The translations under genes and the position numbers were made by a program. Of a stretch of 64,000 bases of DNA, positions 19,588-28,273 are shown piece after piece. The notes under the pieces are model-generated. The model did no database searches. It was given only the letters and a program-made list of their open reading frames with translations, and was not told the DNA's origin. Position 1 is the first letter of the stretch. Every line of letters begins with the position of its first letter. Source of the stretch: Tabrizicola fusiformis (GTDB lineage Bacteria; Pseudomonadota; Alphaproteobacteria; Rhodobacterales; Rhodobacteraceae); NCBI RefSeq assembly GCF_013328815.1, contig NZ_JABUHN010000006.1:124001-188000 (forward strand), read 5' to 3'.

Positions 19588-20283
19588 ATGCGCATCGCCA
19601 TCGTCGAGAATACCGCCGTCACCCATCACGGACAGGTCGGCGTCGCCCTGCATGAGGCGGGGGCGCGGATCGGGCTTTACAAGCCCTGGCGCGACGGCGT
19701 GCTGCCCGAGACCGGCGCCTATGACGGGCTGGTGGTGTTCGGCGGCGAGCAATCGGCCTGCGACGATGCCAGCCATCCCTATCTGCCCCTGCTCGCCGCC
19801 CGGATGGCGGCGGCGGCGGCGGAAGGCAAGGCGGTGCTGGGCATCTGCCTTGGCTCGCAGCTTTTCGCCCGGGGGCTGGGCGCCGAAAACCGGCTGGGTC
19901 AGGCGCAGGAATTCGGCTGGTGCGATGTCACCCTTACCCCGCAGGGGCAGGAGGACGCCGTGCTGGGCGCCCTGCCCCGGGATTTCCCGATCTTTCAGTG
20001 GCATTCCGACACCTTCACCCTGCCGCCCGGCGCGGTTCATCTGGCGGGCAATTCGGTGGCGCCGGTGCAAGGCTATCGCTATGGCCGGGCCGGCTATGGC
20101 ACGCAGTTCCATTTCGAGGCGTCGCGCGCCGTGGCAGCCGATTGGGCCCGCGAATTTCCGCAGGTGATGGAACGGATGTCGCCCGGCTGGCATGACCGCC
20201 ACGCGGACGAAGCGGCCAGCCGGGGCGCCGCAGCCGATGCCCACGGCCTTGCCATTGCCCGCGCCTGGGTGGCGCTGGTCTGA
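19588..20283 (+). CDS. Class I glutamine amidotransferase (stand-alone)
   Basis: A 231-residue free-standing glutaminase-type domain. The nucleophile Cys is in VLGICLGSQLFARGLGA, and the His-Glu pair lies in YGTQFHFEAS, giving a complete catalytic triad; FPIFQWHSDTFTLPPGA matches the GMP-synthase-like GATase subgroup. It could act on gamma-glutamyl compounds or donate ammonia to an unlinked partner. I used the ATG at 19588, which has a strong GCAGGAGG site. It diverges from guaB, but no GMP synthetase domain is attached. Confidence 0.85.
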   Translation: MRIAIVENTAVTHHGQVGVALHEAGARIGLYKPWRDGVLPETGAYDGLVVFGGEQSACDDASHPYLPLLAARMAAAAAEGKAVLGICLGSQLFARGLGAENRLGQAQEFGWCDVTLTPQGQEDAVLGALPRDFPIFQWHSDTFTLPPGAVHLAGNSVAPVQGYRYGRAGYGTQFHFEASRAVAADWAREFPQVMERMSPGWHDRHADEAASRGAAADAHGLAIARAWVALV

Positions 20284-20289
20284 CCGGAA

Positions 20290-20314
20290 GGATGGGCAGG
20301 ATTGCCCATCCTAC
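20290..20314 (-). repeat. REP-like palindrome, family 1, copy C
   Basis: Arms GGATGGGCA and TGCCCATCC with a 4-nt loop; minus strand begins GTAGGATGGGCAATC. As in copy B, its TAG (20311-20313) is the stop codon of the gene running into it, and both genes share the GCG-TAG-GAT-GGG junction. Confidence 0.8.
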
Positions 20315-21318
20315 GCTTCGGCGGCATTGGTCCGCGCGGCCAGCCTGCCGCCGGGCCAAAGCTTCAGCACCTGCCAGGCGATGGCAGGCACCGCCCCCAA
20401 GGCAACCAGCACCACCGCCAGCCCCGCAATCTCATACCCGCCGCCAAGCAGGATCAGCGACGAGCCATAGGCTGCCAGCGGAAAGGTGAAGGCGCCCCAG
20501 AGCGGCGAGAATCCGGCCTCGGCAATCCAGCGCCCGGCAGCCAGCAGCGCCAAAAGGATCGCTGCGCCCAGCAGGGCAAAGCCCTGCGCCAGCGCCCCAT
20601 GGCCCAGCAGCCCCGCCACGCTCGACAACAGCGCCGCCGGTGCCAGATGGATCGCCAGCAAGGGCCGCAGCGGCGCGGGCGGCACCCGCCGCACGAGCTG
20701 CACCGCCGAAGCGGCCCAGATCGCCGCCGCCGCCGCCATCGTGCCCCACAGGATGCCCGCGGCCAGCCCGCTCCACCCCAGTTGCGCCAACGGCACCGCC
20801 GCCACGACAAAGCCGACAAAGGCCAGATGCCAGCCCGGGTTCACCGCCCGCGCCTCGGGCGGCAGCCGCAGCAGCACCGCCACCAGCAGCACCGCCAGCG
20901 CCGCATGCAGCACCAGCGACAGCAGCGCCAGCCCCAGCGCCACCCCCGGCGCATAGGGCAGCAGCACCGCCGCGGCCAGCATCCCGGTCATGCTCGCCGC
21001 GGCCAGACCGGCCCGGCCCGGCAAGACCCGCATATCCTCGGCCAGCACGCCCGGACGGCGCAGGATCTTCACCGCCAGCGCCAGCCAGCCAAAGGCCCAC
21101 AGCACCAGAAGCGCCCCCAGCGCCGCCTCAACCAGCCCGCCGGGCAGTTGCAGCGCCGCCAGCGCCCGCCGCAGCGCCAGACCAAGGCCCAAAAGGCCAA
21201 GGATCACCGGAAATGCCGCCGGCGGCGTGCGGGCGAACAGCGCCGCCCGACGCGGCGGAAACTCGGGCGGCGGAAAGGATTTCGGGCGGCGGTCTCGGAA
21301 CACGGGGGCTTGGGTCAT
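20311..21318 (-). CDS. TehA/SLAC1-family (TDT) membrane transporter
   Basis: An integral membrane protein of 335 residues with about ten hydrophobic helices after a proline-rich cytosolic start (MTQAPVFRDRRPKSFPPPEFPP). The FARTPPAAFPVILGLLGLGLALRR opening, LPYAPGVALGLALL, and NPGWHLAFVGFVVAAVPLAQ are consistent with the tellurite-resistance/dicarboxylate transporter (TDT) fold related to SLAC1 anion channels. Substrate unknown; there is no tellurite cluster nearby. Its stop codon lies in a REP-like repeat, and the start has an AGGAGAG site upstream. Confidence 0.75.
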   Translation of the reverse strand: MTQAPVFRDRRPKSFPPPEFPPRRAALFARTPPAAFPVILGLLGLGLALRRALAALQLPGGLVEAALGALLVLWAFGWLALAVKILRRPGVLAEDMRVLPGRAGLAAASMTGMLAAAVLLPYAPGVALGLALLSLVLHAALAVLLVAVLLRLPPEARAVNPGWHLAFVGFVVAAVPLAQLGWSGLAAGILWGTMAAAAAIWAASAVQLVRRVPPAPLRPLLAIHLAPAALLSSVAGLLGHGALAQGFALLGAAILLALLAAGRWIAEAGFSPLWGAFTFPLAAYGSSLILLGGGYEIAGLAVVLVALGAVPAIAWQVLKLWPGGRLAARTNAAEA

Positions 21319-21389
21319 GGCACTCTCCTTGCGGCCATCGCACGCCGGATCGCCCGCAATGTCCAGAGGCCGCCGTGCCGCAGCGGCTG

Positions 21390-21422
21390 CCCCATCCTCT
21401 CTCCCCAAATATCCTCGGGGGG
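21390..21422 (-). repeat. Dispersed intergenic repeat, family 2, copy 2
   Basis: On the minus strand the block reads GAGGATATTTGGGGAGAGAG followed by GATGGGG, preceded by a C run, nearly identical to 2998-3031. A GC hairpin (21424-21445) adjoins it, so the two together follow the end of the PhyH gene. Confidence 0.6.
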
Positions 21423-21423
21423 T

Positions 21424-21445
21424 GCGGGGGGCGAAGCGCCCCCGC
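21424..21445 (-). terminator. GC hairpin downstream of the PhyH gene
   Basis: Minus-strand GCGGGGGCG-CTTCG-rich loop-CCCCCGC just past the stop at 21451. Long GC stem without U-tract; probable 3'-end structure. Confidence 0.4.
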
Positions 21446-21450
21446 TCCGG

Positions 21451-22239
21451 TCAGCGCAGGAAGGGGAACCAATCCTCGCGCAGCACCTGCCCGGCCTGCA
21501 TCCCATGCCCCGGATAGGGTGGCGAGGTGCGGCCCGGGCGCTCGACATAGCGCGCATCATCGCCCAGAAGCCGCAGCGAAAACGCCCGGCGCCGCGTCGC
21601 CGCCTCATTCCCCCGCGCACCGTGCAGCGTCAGATAGTCGAAGGCCACCGCATCGCCCGGCTCCATCTGCCATTCCATCACCGGCATTCCTTCGGCATCC
21701 GGGTCGGGGACGGGCATGTATTTCTCGGGGTCGGGATAGAACGATGTGTCCGACAGCCAGCGCTTGGGCAGCACCTCTTTCGGCCAGCGGTGGCTGCCTG
21801 CGACACAACGCAGCGACGCCTCTTTCACCGGGTCCAGCGGCGACCAGAAGCTGACGGTCTGCCGCCCGCCGACAAAGTAATAGGGCCCGTCCTGATGCCA
21901 GGGCGTCGGCTTGGAGGTGCCCGGCTCTTTCACCAGCACATGGTCATGGAACAATTGCACCCGGTTCGAGCCCATCAGACGCGCCGCGACATCGGCCACC
22001 TCCGAACCGCGGATCACCTCGGCAAATTCCGGTATCCGCTCCCAGTTGCAGTAATCGTCGAAGAACCGCCCGCCCTCGCCGGGGTTGAGGTTTTCCGCCG
22101 CATAGGGCCCCGGTTCGGCCATGTTGCGGGCGATACCCGCCCGAAGCTGCTCCACCCAATCGGCCCAGAGCCCCTTGATCAGCACCACCCCGTCGCGCTG
22201 AAAGGTCTGAACCATCTCATCTGTGACCACGACTGCCAT
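21451..22239 (-). CDS. Phytanoyl-CoA dioxygenase (PhyH) family protein
   Basis: Fe(II)/2-oxoglutarate oxygenase of 262 residues. The metal-binding facial triad is visible: His and Asp in TPWHQDGPYYFVGG (about residues 117-119) and the distal His in YLTLHGARGNEAATRRRAFSLR, with the Arg that binds 2-oxoglutarate. The substrate is unknown; family members hydroxylate acyl-CoAs, ectoine, quorum-sensing signals and others. It is divergent from a LysR gene 84 bp away, a typical regulator-target arrangement. Start at 22239 has GGAGAG upstream. Confidence 0.87.
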   Translation of the reverse strand: MAVVVTDEMVQTFQRDGVVLIKGLWADWVEQLRAGIARNMAEPGPYAAENLNPGEGGRFFDDYCNWERIPEFAEVIRGSEVADVAARLMGSNRVQLFHDHVLVKEPGTSKPTPWHQDGPYYFVGGRQTVSFWSPLDPVKEASLRCVAGSHRWPKEVLPKRWLSDTSFYPDPEKYMPVPDPDAEGMPVMEWQMEPGDAVAFDYLTLHGARGNEAATRRRAFSLRLLGDDARYVERPGRTSPPYPGHGMQAGQVLREDWFPFLR

Positions 22240-22323
22240 TGCACTCTCCTGTTTCGCTCTTGGCAGGGTGCGGCAGCGATGCCATAGTTTCAAATCATAT
22301 CTTTCAATATAAGCCATAGTCAC
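22240..22323. promoter_or_regulatory. Divergent PhyH/LysR promoter region
   Basis: AT-rich relative to its surroundings. It contains the direct repeats GCCATAGT (twice) and TTTCAA (twice, around CATATC), the sort of site a LysR protein binds. No exact consensus can be assigned. Confidence 0.35.
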
Positions 22324-23223
22324 ATGCTATCCCTCACCCTGCGCCAACTGGATTATGCCCTTGCCGTCGCCCGGCATGGCGGCATCACACGGGCCGCCGA
22401 AATGCTGCATGTCAGCCAGCCCGCGCTGTCGGTCGCGCTGCAAACGCTGGAGGCGCATCTGGGTCAGCCGCTGTTCCTGCGCCGCCCCGGCGGGCGGGTG
22501 CTGCCCACCGCCTTTGGCCGGGTCTGGCTGGACGAGGCCGGACGGATGGCGGCGGGCCTTGCCCGGCTGGCCGATCCTTCGGCGCTGGCCGCGCTGCCGC
22601 TGCGGCTGGCGCTGTTCGAGGATCTGGCGACCATCCTGCTGCCGCCGCTGGTGGCCGCCGCCCCCGCCGCCTTGCCGGGCCTTGCCCTGCACCCGCAGGC
22701 CATGGGGTTCGAGCCTTTGTCCGATGGCCTGCGCGCGGCAAGCTGCGATCTGGCGCTGACCTGGGATCTTGGCTTGGGCACCGGCATTGCGCGGCAGGTG
22801 CTGCGGCAGGTGCCGCCCCATGCCGTTCTGGCACCCGACCATCCGCTGGCCGCCCGCGACAACCTGCGGCTGAACGATCTGGCCGATCAGCCACTGGTGC
22901 TGGCCGATCAGGGGCCCAGCCTTGCCCATCTGCGCGCCCTCTTCGCCCGCACCGGCCTTGACGCCCGCATCGCCCACCGCACGCCCACGCTGGATATCAT
23001 GCGGGGCTATGCCGCCCATGGGCTGGGGGTGGGCCTGTCCTATACCAATCCCGCGCCAAGGCTGTCACAGGACGGCAGGCCCTTCGTCACCCGCCCGCTG
23101 ACCGATGCCGGAACCGAGGCGGTGGTGCTGGCCCATTTGGCGGCAAGCCCGCTGCCTGCCGCCACAGCCCCGCTGCCGGGGCTGCTGGCCGGGCTTCTGG
23201 ATGCCGCCTTCGGCCCGGCTTGA
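22324..23223 (+). CDS. LysR-family transcriptional regulator
   Basis: A 299-residue LysR protein: winged helix-turn-helix at residues 1-60 (LRQLDYALAVARHGGITRAAEMLHVSQPALSVALQTLEAHLGQPLF) and a periplasmic-binding-protein-like effector domain (about 90-295). The LQTLEAHLGQPLFLRR segment resembles the OxyR/CynR branch, but I see no paired redox cysteines like those of OxyR, so peroxide sensing is not supported. It most likely regulates the divergent PhyH-family oxygenase gene. Confidence 0.88.
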   Translation: MLSLTLRQLDYALAVARHGGITRAAEMLHVSQPALSVALQTLEAHLGQPLFLRRPGGRVLPTAFGRVWLDEAGRMAAGLARLADPSALAALPLRLALFEDLATILLPPLVAAAPAALPGLALHPQAMGFEPLSDGLRAASCDLALTWDLGLGTGIARQVLRQVPPHAVLAPDHPLAARDNLRLNDLADQPLVLADQGPSLAHLRALFARTGLDARIAHRTPTLDIMRGYAAHGLGVGLSYTNPAPRLSQDGRPFVTRPLTDAGTEAVVLAHLAASPLPAATAPLPGLLAGLLDAAFGPA

Positions 23224-23304
23224 TTCGGATGAGACAAGGCAACTTTCCTCGATCTTCGCCAAATCGCTTTGACCCGGACCGGGCCGCATTTTTCCCATAT
23301 CTCA

Positions 23305-23310
23305 AACGTT
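23305..23310. promoter_or_regulatory. Possible LacI-type operator core AACGTT
   Basis: CAAACGTTAACG lies about 100 bp upstream of the LacI-family gene. A CG-centred palindrome is typical of this regulator family. Weak single-site evidence. Confidence 0.2.
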
Positions 23311-23410
23311 AACGCCCAAGCCTTGACCGAACCCGGTTGAATGGCTTTGACCACGGCGGCGGCACAGGATAAGAGTTGGAACACTCCCCCAACGGAACTG
23401 CAACGCGCCG

Positions 23411-24442
23411 ATGAACCTCAAGGAACTGGCCCAGAAACTCGGCCTTTCGCCCACCACTGTCAGCCGGGCGCTGAACGGCTATCCCGAGGTCAACGAGGCC
23501 ACGCGCGACAAGGTCATGGCGGCGGCGCGGCGCTATAACTACAGGCCGAATGCGCGGGCGATCCGGCTGGCCAAGGGGCGGGCGATGGCGGTGGGCCACG
23601 TCCTGCCGATGGCCACCCGCAACGAAATCATGAACCCGATTTTCGCCGACTTCATCGCCGGCGCGGGCGAGGTCTACAGCCAGAACGGCTATGACATGCT
23701 CTTGTCCGTTGTGCCGGACGAGGCGGAACTGGACGCCTACCGCGATCTGAAATCGCGCGGCGCGGTGGATGGGGTGATCATCCATGCCGTGCGCATCGGC
23801 GACCCGCGCCTTGCCGCGCTGCGCGAGATCGGCCTGCCCTTCGTGGTGCATGGCCGCTCGACCGGCGAGACGGGCGAATATGCCTGGGTCGATGTGAACA
23901 ACCGCCGCGCCTTTCTGCGCGCGACCGAATTCCTGCTGGACCTTGGCCACCGCCGCATCGCGCTGGTCAATGGCGTGGACGAGATGGATTTCGCCATGCG
24001 CCGCCGCACCGGCTATCTGGATGCGCTTGCCGCGCGTGGCCTGACCGGAGACCCCGCCCTGATGACTTCGGGCGAGATGACCGAGCTTTCGGGCTTCATC
24101 GCCGCAGAGCGGATGCTGGGACAGGACAATCCGCCCACCGCCTTTCTGGCCGCCTCGATGCTGTCGGGCATGGGCGTGCGCCGCGCGATCGAGGCGCGGG
24201 GGCTGAAGATGGGCCGGGATGTTTCAGTCATCATCTTTGACGATGAACTCAGCTATCTGCGCAATGGCGAGGGGCTGCCGCTCTTCACCGCGACCCGGTC
24301 CTCGGTGCGCGATGCCGGACGCTATGCCGCCGAGATGCTGTTGCACATCATCGCCCATCCCGACGACCCCCTGCCGCAGCGCCTGCTGGAGGCTGACCTG
24401 ATCCTGGGTCAATCCACCGGCCCCGCCCCGCAGCGGGGCTGA
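23411..24442 (+). CDS. LacI-family transcriptional regulator
   Basis: A 343-residue repressor. The DNA-binding head is unmistakable: MNLKELAQKLGLSPTTVSRALNGYPEVNEATRDKV with the hinge motif YRPNARAIRLAKGRA, followed by a ribose-binding-protein-like effector domain (about 60-335). Glucokinase begins 65 bp downstream on the same strand, so it is probably a sugar-responsive regulator of glucose or alpha-glucoside use (AglR-like). No transporter genes are in the window to confirm the effector. Confidence 0.9.
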   Translation: MNLKELAQKLGLSPTTVSRALNGYPEVNEATRDKVMAAARRYNYRPNARAIRLAKGRAMAVGHVLPMATRNEIMNPIFADFIAGAGEVYSQNGYDMLLSVVPDEAELDAYRDLKSRGAVDGVIIHAVRIGDPRLAALREIGLPFVVHGRSTGETGEYAWVDVNNRRAFLRATEFLLDLGHRRIALVNGVDEMDFAMRRRTGYLDALAARGLTGDPALMTSGEMTELSGFIAAERMLGQDNPPTAFLAASMLSGMGVRRAIEARGLKMGRDVSVIIFDDELSYLRNGEGLPLFTATRSSVRDAGRYAAEMLLHIIAHPDDPLPQRLLEADLILGQSTGPAPQRG

Positions 24443-24507
24443 CCGATGCCCGACCTTACCGCCCTGCGTTGGCCCCGCAGCGCCCCGTTGCCCGACAGGA
24501 GCCAGAC

Positions 24508-25485
24508 ATGACCCAAGCCCAAACCCTCGCCCTCGTTGCCGATATCGGCGGCACCAATACCCGCGTCGCACTGGCCGAAGGAACGCAGGTGCGCGCCGAC
24601 AGCATCCGGCGCTATTCCAACGCCGAATATCCGGGGCTTGAGCCGGTGCTGCGCGCCTATCTGGCCGATGCCGGGCTGGCTTCGGTCGCGGGCGCCTGCG
24701 TGGCGGCGGCGGGGCCGGTGCGCGACGGCGTTGCGGTGATGACCAATCTTGACTGGACCATCACCGGCGCCGGCCTGACCGAAGCCACCGGCGCGGGGCG
24801 GGTGGCGATCCTGAACGACCTGCAGGCGCAGGGCCATGCGCTGGGCCATATCGCGCCGCAATTCCTGCGCCCGGTGATTGCAGGCGGCCATCGCCCGGGC
24901 GAGACGATGCTGGTGGTCGGCGTCGGCACCGGCATGAACGCCGCTCCGGTGCATGACACGCCCGAGGGGCGGCTGGTGGCCGCCTCGGAATGCGGCCATG
25001 TCTCGATGCCGGTGCGCAGCGATGAGGATTACCGCCTGATGCGCTTTGGCGAAAGCCATGGCGCCAGCGCCCATGGCTTTACCGGGGTCGAGGATGTTCT
25101 GGCGGGCCGCGGGCTGGAACGGGTCCACGCCTTTGTCAGCCACGAGGCGGGCGCCCTGCAAGAGCGCAAGGCAGCCGAAATCATGGCGGCCCTCGCCGCG
25201 GGCGATCCCGTGGCGCGGCACACGGCACAGCTTTGGGTGCATATCCTGGGACAGGTTCTGGGCAATCTGGCGCTGACCCATCTGCCCTTCGGCGGGCTGT
25301 TCCTGATCGGCGGCGTGGCGCGGGCGATGACCCCCTATCTGGACGAGATGGACCTGACGGCGCATTTCCGCGACAAGGGCCGATTTGCCGAATTCATGGA
25401 GAATTTCTCGGTCACCGTGGTCGAGGATGATTTCGCCGCCCTCACCGGCTGCGCCGCCCATCTGGCGGCGGGCGGGCGCGGTTAA
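24508..25485 (+). CDS. glk: Glucokinase
   Basis: ATP-dependent glucose kinase of the bacterial Glk family (not ROK), 325 residues. Visible: ATP-binding LVADIGGTNTRVALAEG, the sugar-site GRVAILNDLQAQGHALG, LVVGVGTGMNAAPV and ASECGHVSMPV, and a C-terminal FLIGGVARAMTPYL. Feeds glucose into the Entner-Doudoroff route common in this group. Start at 24508 chosen from the CAGGAG site upstream. Probably cotranscribed with the LacI-family gene. Confidence 0.92.
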   Translation: MTQAQTLALVADIGGTNTRVALAEGTQVRADSIRRYSNAEYPGLEPVLRAYLADAGLASVAGACVAAAGPVRDGVAVMTNLDWTITGAGLTEATGAGRVAILNDLQAQGHALGHIAPQFLRPVIAGGHRPGETMLVVGVGTGMNAAPVHDTPEGRLVAASECGHVSMPVRSDEDYRLMRFGESHGASAHGFTGVEDVLAGRGLERVHAFVSHEAGALQERKAAEIMAALAAGDPVARHTAQLWVHILGQVLGNLALTHLPFGGLFLIGGVARAMTPYLDEMDLTAHFRDKGRFAEFMENFSVTVVEDDFAALTGCAAHLAAGGRG

Positions 25486-25496
25486 ACCCGCGCCCC

Positions 25497-25540
25497 AAAT
25501 TCCTTCCAAGGAATTTGCAATTTTCTTCGAAGAAAATTGC
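25497..25540. terminator. Two abutting AT-rich palindromes after glk
   Basis: 25497-25516 is AAATTCCTT-CC-AAGGAATTT; 25517-25540 is a perfect 24-bp palindrome with half-site GCAATTTTCTTC. They fill the gap between convergent glk and the flavoprotein gene. Their A/T tracts allow a terminator role in both directions, though the composition is very unlike the GC-rich surroundings. Confidence 0.6.
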
Positions 25541-25558
25541 GTCGCATCGGGGGCCCCG

Positions 25559-26737
25559 TTACGCCACCTGCCCCGCCGCCCAGCCCGAGGACCAAGCCCA
25601 CTGGAAGTTATAGCCGCCCAGCCAGCCGGTGACATCCACCACCTCGCCCACGAAATAGAGGCCGGGCACCCCGCGCGCCTGCATCGTGCGCCCGTCCAGC
25701 GCCGTGGTATCCACCCCGCCCAGCGTCACCTCGGCGGTGCGGTAGCCTTCGCTGCCGACCGGGGTGATTTGCCAGCGGGCCACCCGCGCCGCCACCCGCT
25801 CCAGCGCGGCGGCGGGCAATTCGGCCATCGGCGCCGTCAGCCCCAATTCCTCTTCGATCTGCCGTGCAAGGCGTTCCGGCAAGAGCCGCGTCAGCACGGT
25901 CCGCAGCGCCGCCTTGCCGCTGGTCTTCTTCGCCGCTGCCAGCTCGCCCGCCACATCGCGCCCGGGACACAGATTCACCTCGATCCCCTGTCCTTCGCGC
26001 CAATAGCTTGAGATTTGCAGCACCGCCGGGCCAGAGAGGCCGCGATGGGTGAACAGCACCGCCTCGTCGAACCCGGTCTTGCCGCAAGAGACCCGCCCCG
26101 GCACCGCGACCCCGGCCAAGGGCGCCAACCGCGCCAGATCCTGCTCGGCAAAGGTCAGCGGCACCAGCGCGGGCCGCGTTTCCACCAGCGGCAGACCAAA
26201 GCTTTCGGCGAGTTTATAGCCATACCCCGTCGCCCCCATCTTGGGGATCGACTTGCCCCCGGTAGCAACCACAACCGCCGCCGCCTGCACCACGCCCCGC
26301 GCGGTTTCCACGGTAAAGCCACCCGACACCTGCCGCACCGCGCCAAGCGCACAGCCCAACCAAAGCTGCCCGCCGGCCCGCGCCAAATCCTCCAGCAGCA
26401 TCGCCACAACCTCCATGGCCGACCCGTCGCAAAAGAGCTGCCCCAGCGTCTTTTCGTGCCAGGCGATGCCCGCCGAATCCATCCGCGCGATGAAATCCCA
26501 TTGGGTGAACCGTTTCAGCGCCGACAGCGCAAAGCGCGGATTCTGCGACAGAAACCGCTCCGGCGCGATGCCGGTATTGGTAAAGTTGCAGCGCCCGCCG
26601 CCCGAGATGCGGATCTTCTCGCCCGCGGCCTTGGCATGGTCGATCACCAGCACCCGGCGCCCGCGCCGTGCCGCCTCGATCGCGGCCATCAGCCCCGCCG
26701 CACCGGCCCCCAGAATGACGACATCCACCCGTTCCAT
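25559..26737 (-). CDS. HI0933/YhiN-family flavoprotein
   Basis: A 392-residue FAD-dependent oxidoreductase of the HI0933 (TIGR00275) family. N-terminal FAD site VDVVILGAGAAGLMAAIEAA, then GEKIRISGGGRCNFTNT (family signature), VVVATGGKSIPKMGATGYGY, and a C-terminal LYFVGEVVDVTGWLGGYNFQWAWSSGW, all diagnostic. The cellular function is not known. It is convergent with glk and separated by two palindromes. Confidence 0.92.
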   Translation of the reverse strand: MERVDVVILGAGAAGLMAAIEAARRGRRVLVIDHAKAAGEKIRISGGGRCNFTNTGIAPERFLSQNPRFALSALKRFTQWDFIARMDSAGIAWHEKTLGQLFCDGSAMEVVAMLLEDLARAGGQLWLGCALGAVRQVSGGFTVETARGVVQAAAVVVATGGKSIPKMGATGYGYKLAESFGLPLVETRPALVPLTFAEQDLARLAPLAGVAVPGRVSCGKTGFDEAVLFTHRGLSGPAVLQISSYWREGQGIEVNLCPGRDVAGELAAAKKTSGKAALRTVLTRLLPERLARQIEEELGLTAPMAELPAAALERVAARVARWQITPVGSEGYRTAEVTLGGVDTTALDGRTMQARGVPGLYFVGEVVDVTGWLGGYNFQWAWSSGWAAGQVA

Positions 26738-26852
26738 CCCGCCCGCTTATCCCGCGCCCGGACCTGCCGCAACCGGCCTCACGCGGGTGCGATTTTTTCC
26801 CCTCACCCCCCTTGCACCCCGCCCGACCCTTCGCTAAACACCGCCGCACGGT

Positions 26853-26927
<75 letters not shown>

Positions 26928-26988
26928 ACCTTCCCAGACAGAAATAAACCCGCAACGCCAAGGGCTTGACCCTTTCGGTCTGCTTGAC

Positions 26989-27017
26989 TGATCCGATGCG
27001 CTGCGGGGGCCGTATTG
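26989..27017 (+). promoter_or_regulatory. ECF-sigma (RpoE/ECF11-type) promoter of the DUF2177 gene
   Basis: TGATCC (26989-26994), exactly 18 nt, then TATTG (27013-27017). The start codon at 27049 is about 25 nt past the predicted transcription start and has GGAGGGG. Same motif and spacing as the two promoters near 28.2 kb. Confidence 0.75.
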
Positions 27018-27048
27018 CTTGCATCGGTGCCGCGCGGAGGGGACGGGG

Positions 27049-27450
27049 ATGCAGACGGGGCTGCTTTATATGGTGACGACGGGGGTGTTTCTGGGGCTGG
27101 ACATGCTCGGCATCCGCTATCTGATCCGCCCGGTGTTTGAGCGCCATGTCGGGCATCTTCTGGCCGATCCGCTGCGGCTGGGTCCGGCGGCGGTGTTTTA
27201 CCTCTTCTATGTCGCGGGGCTCTTGTGGTTCGTCTCACTGCCCGCGCTCAAGGCCGGGGCGCCGGTGCAGGCGCTGATCGGCGGAGCGATTCTGGGCTTC
27301 ATCGCCTATGGCACTTATGAAATGACGAATTATGCCACGCTTGCCGACTGGTCGTTGCAGCAGGTGGTGCTGGACGGGCTTTGGGGCACCGCTCTGACCG
27401 GCTTTGCCGCCTGGGCTGGGGTGGCCTTGCTGACGGGCAAACTGGCCTGA
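27049..27450 (+). CDS. DUF2177 family membrane protein
   Basis: A 133-residue inner-membrane protein with four hydrophobic helices. The family pattern is clear in MVTTGVFLGLDMLGIRYLI, VFYLFYVAGLLWFV, and GFIAYGTYEMTNYATLADWSLQQVVLDGLWG. Function unknown, but DUF2177 genes recur with the FAD/DUF1365/cyclopropane-synthase set in ECF-controlled stress clusters. Here it has its own matching promoter and its stop directly abuts that of the convergent SDR gene. Start at 27049, from the GGAGGGG site. Confidence 0.87.
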   Translation: MQTGLLYMVTTGVFLGLDMLGIRYLIRPVFERHVGHLLADPLRLGPAAVFYLFYVAGLLWFVSLPALKAGAPVQALIGGAILGFIAYGTYEMTNYATLADWSLQQVVLDGLWGTALTGFAAWAGVALLTGKLA

Positions 27451-28182
27451 TCAGCGCAAGCGCCCCGTCAGACGCAGCGACAGCCAATAGGGCAGTGCCC
27501 GCAGAAGCTTCATCGCATAGGTGAAGCGTTTCGGGAAATGGATCTCGAAGGCGCGGCTGCGCAGCCCCGCTAGAACCGCCGCCGCCGCCTCTTCCGGTTC
27601 GATCATCGCGGGCATCGGGAAATCGTTCTTCGCCGTCAGGCGGCTGCGCACGAAGCCGGGGCAAACCAGACGCACATCCAGCCGGGGCGCCAGTTCGATC
27701 CGCAGCGTCTCGGCCAGATTGTTGACCGCGGCCTTGGTGGCGGAATAGACCTGCCCGCCGGGCAGGCCGATATAGCCCGCGACCGAGCCGAACAGCACCA
27801 GTTGCCCGCCGTCGCGGATCAGGGGCGGCGTCAGGCGGGCCACATCCAGCGTGCCCAGAAGGTTCACCCGCACGAGGTCTTCGGCGCGGGCCGGGTCCAG
27901 ATCGGCGACGCGGGCCGGGTCATAAAGGGCGGCGGTGCAGATCACCGCGTCCAGCGTGCCGGGCTGCATTGCCGCCACCGCAGCCGCAAGCGTTTCGCGC
28001 CGGGCAAGGTCGAGGGGCACCGCCTCTCCGCCAATGTCCTGGACCAGAGCCCGCAGCGCGGCGGCATTGCGGGCCGAGAGGATCAGACGCGCCCCTTCGG
28101 CGGCAAAGGCCCGTGCCAAAGCGGCACCGATGCCGTCACTGGCGCCGATGATCCAGATGCGCTTTCCGGTAAATGCACCCAT
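27451..28182 (-). CDS. SDR oxidoreductase of the singlet-oxygen lipid cluster
   Basis: A 243-residue short-chain dehydrogenase: IWIIGASDGIGAALARAFA, AVICTAALYDPARV, active Ser in LFGSVAGYIGLPGGQVYSATKAAVNNLAETL with the YxxxK motif, then VRLVCPGFVRSRLT, and a hydrophobic basic C-terminus (TYAMKLLRALPYWLSLRL) that may bind the membrane. It diverges from the FAD-DUF1365-methyltransferase operon, as in the comparable RpoE-regulated cluster of R. sphaeroides. AGGAGG precedes the ATG at 28182 and it has its own TGATCC-N18-TATTG promoter. Confidence 0.88.
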   Translation of the reverse strand: MGAFTGKRIWIIGASDGIGAALARAFAAEGARLILSARNAAALRALVQDIGGEAVPLDLARRETLAAAVAAMQPGTLDAVICTAALYDPARVADLDPARAEDLVRVNLLGTLDVARLTPPLIRDGGQLVLFGSVAGYIGLPGGQVYSATKAAVNNLAETLRIELAPRLDVRLVCPGFVRSRLTAKNDFPMPAMIEPEEAAAAVLAGLRSRAFEIHFPKRFTYAMKLLRALPYWLSLRLTGRLR

Positions 28183-28206
28183 GGCTCTGCCTCCTTGCTG
28201 TCCTCT

Positions 28207-28235
28207 CAATACGGCGGGCTGCCATTTCAGGATCA
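28207..28235 (-). promoter_or_regulatory. ECF-sigma promoter of the SDR gene
   Basis: Minus strand TGATCC (28235-28230), 18-nt spacer, TATTG (28211-28207). Start codon at 28182, giving a leader of about 18 nt. Confidence 0.75.
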
Positions 28236-28273
28236 CCCCGGGGCAGAAAAACCTTGCCCTTGGCGCGGCAGAG

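Noticed and set aside
19588-20283. GMP synthase (guaA) because of its position next to guaB
   Set aside because: Only the glutaminase domain is present; there is no ATP-pyrophosphatase domain.
20640-21854. Pro/Ala-rich plus-strand frame of 404 codons
   Set aside because: Antisense to the TehA-like and PhyH genes; extreme low complexity.
22324-23223. OxyR
   Set aside because: No pair of redox cysteines in the effector domain despite an OxyR-like helix-turn-helix.
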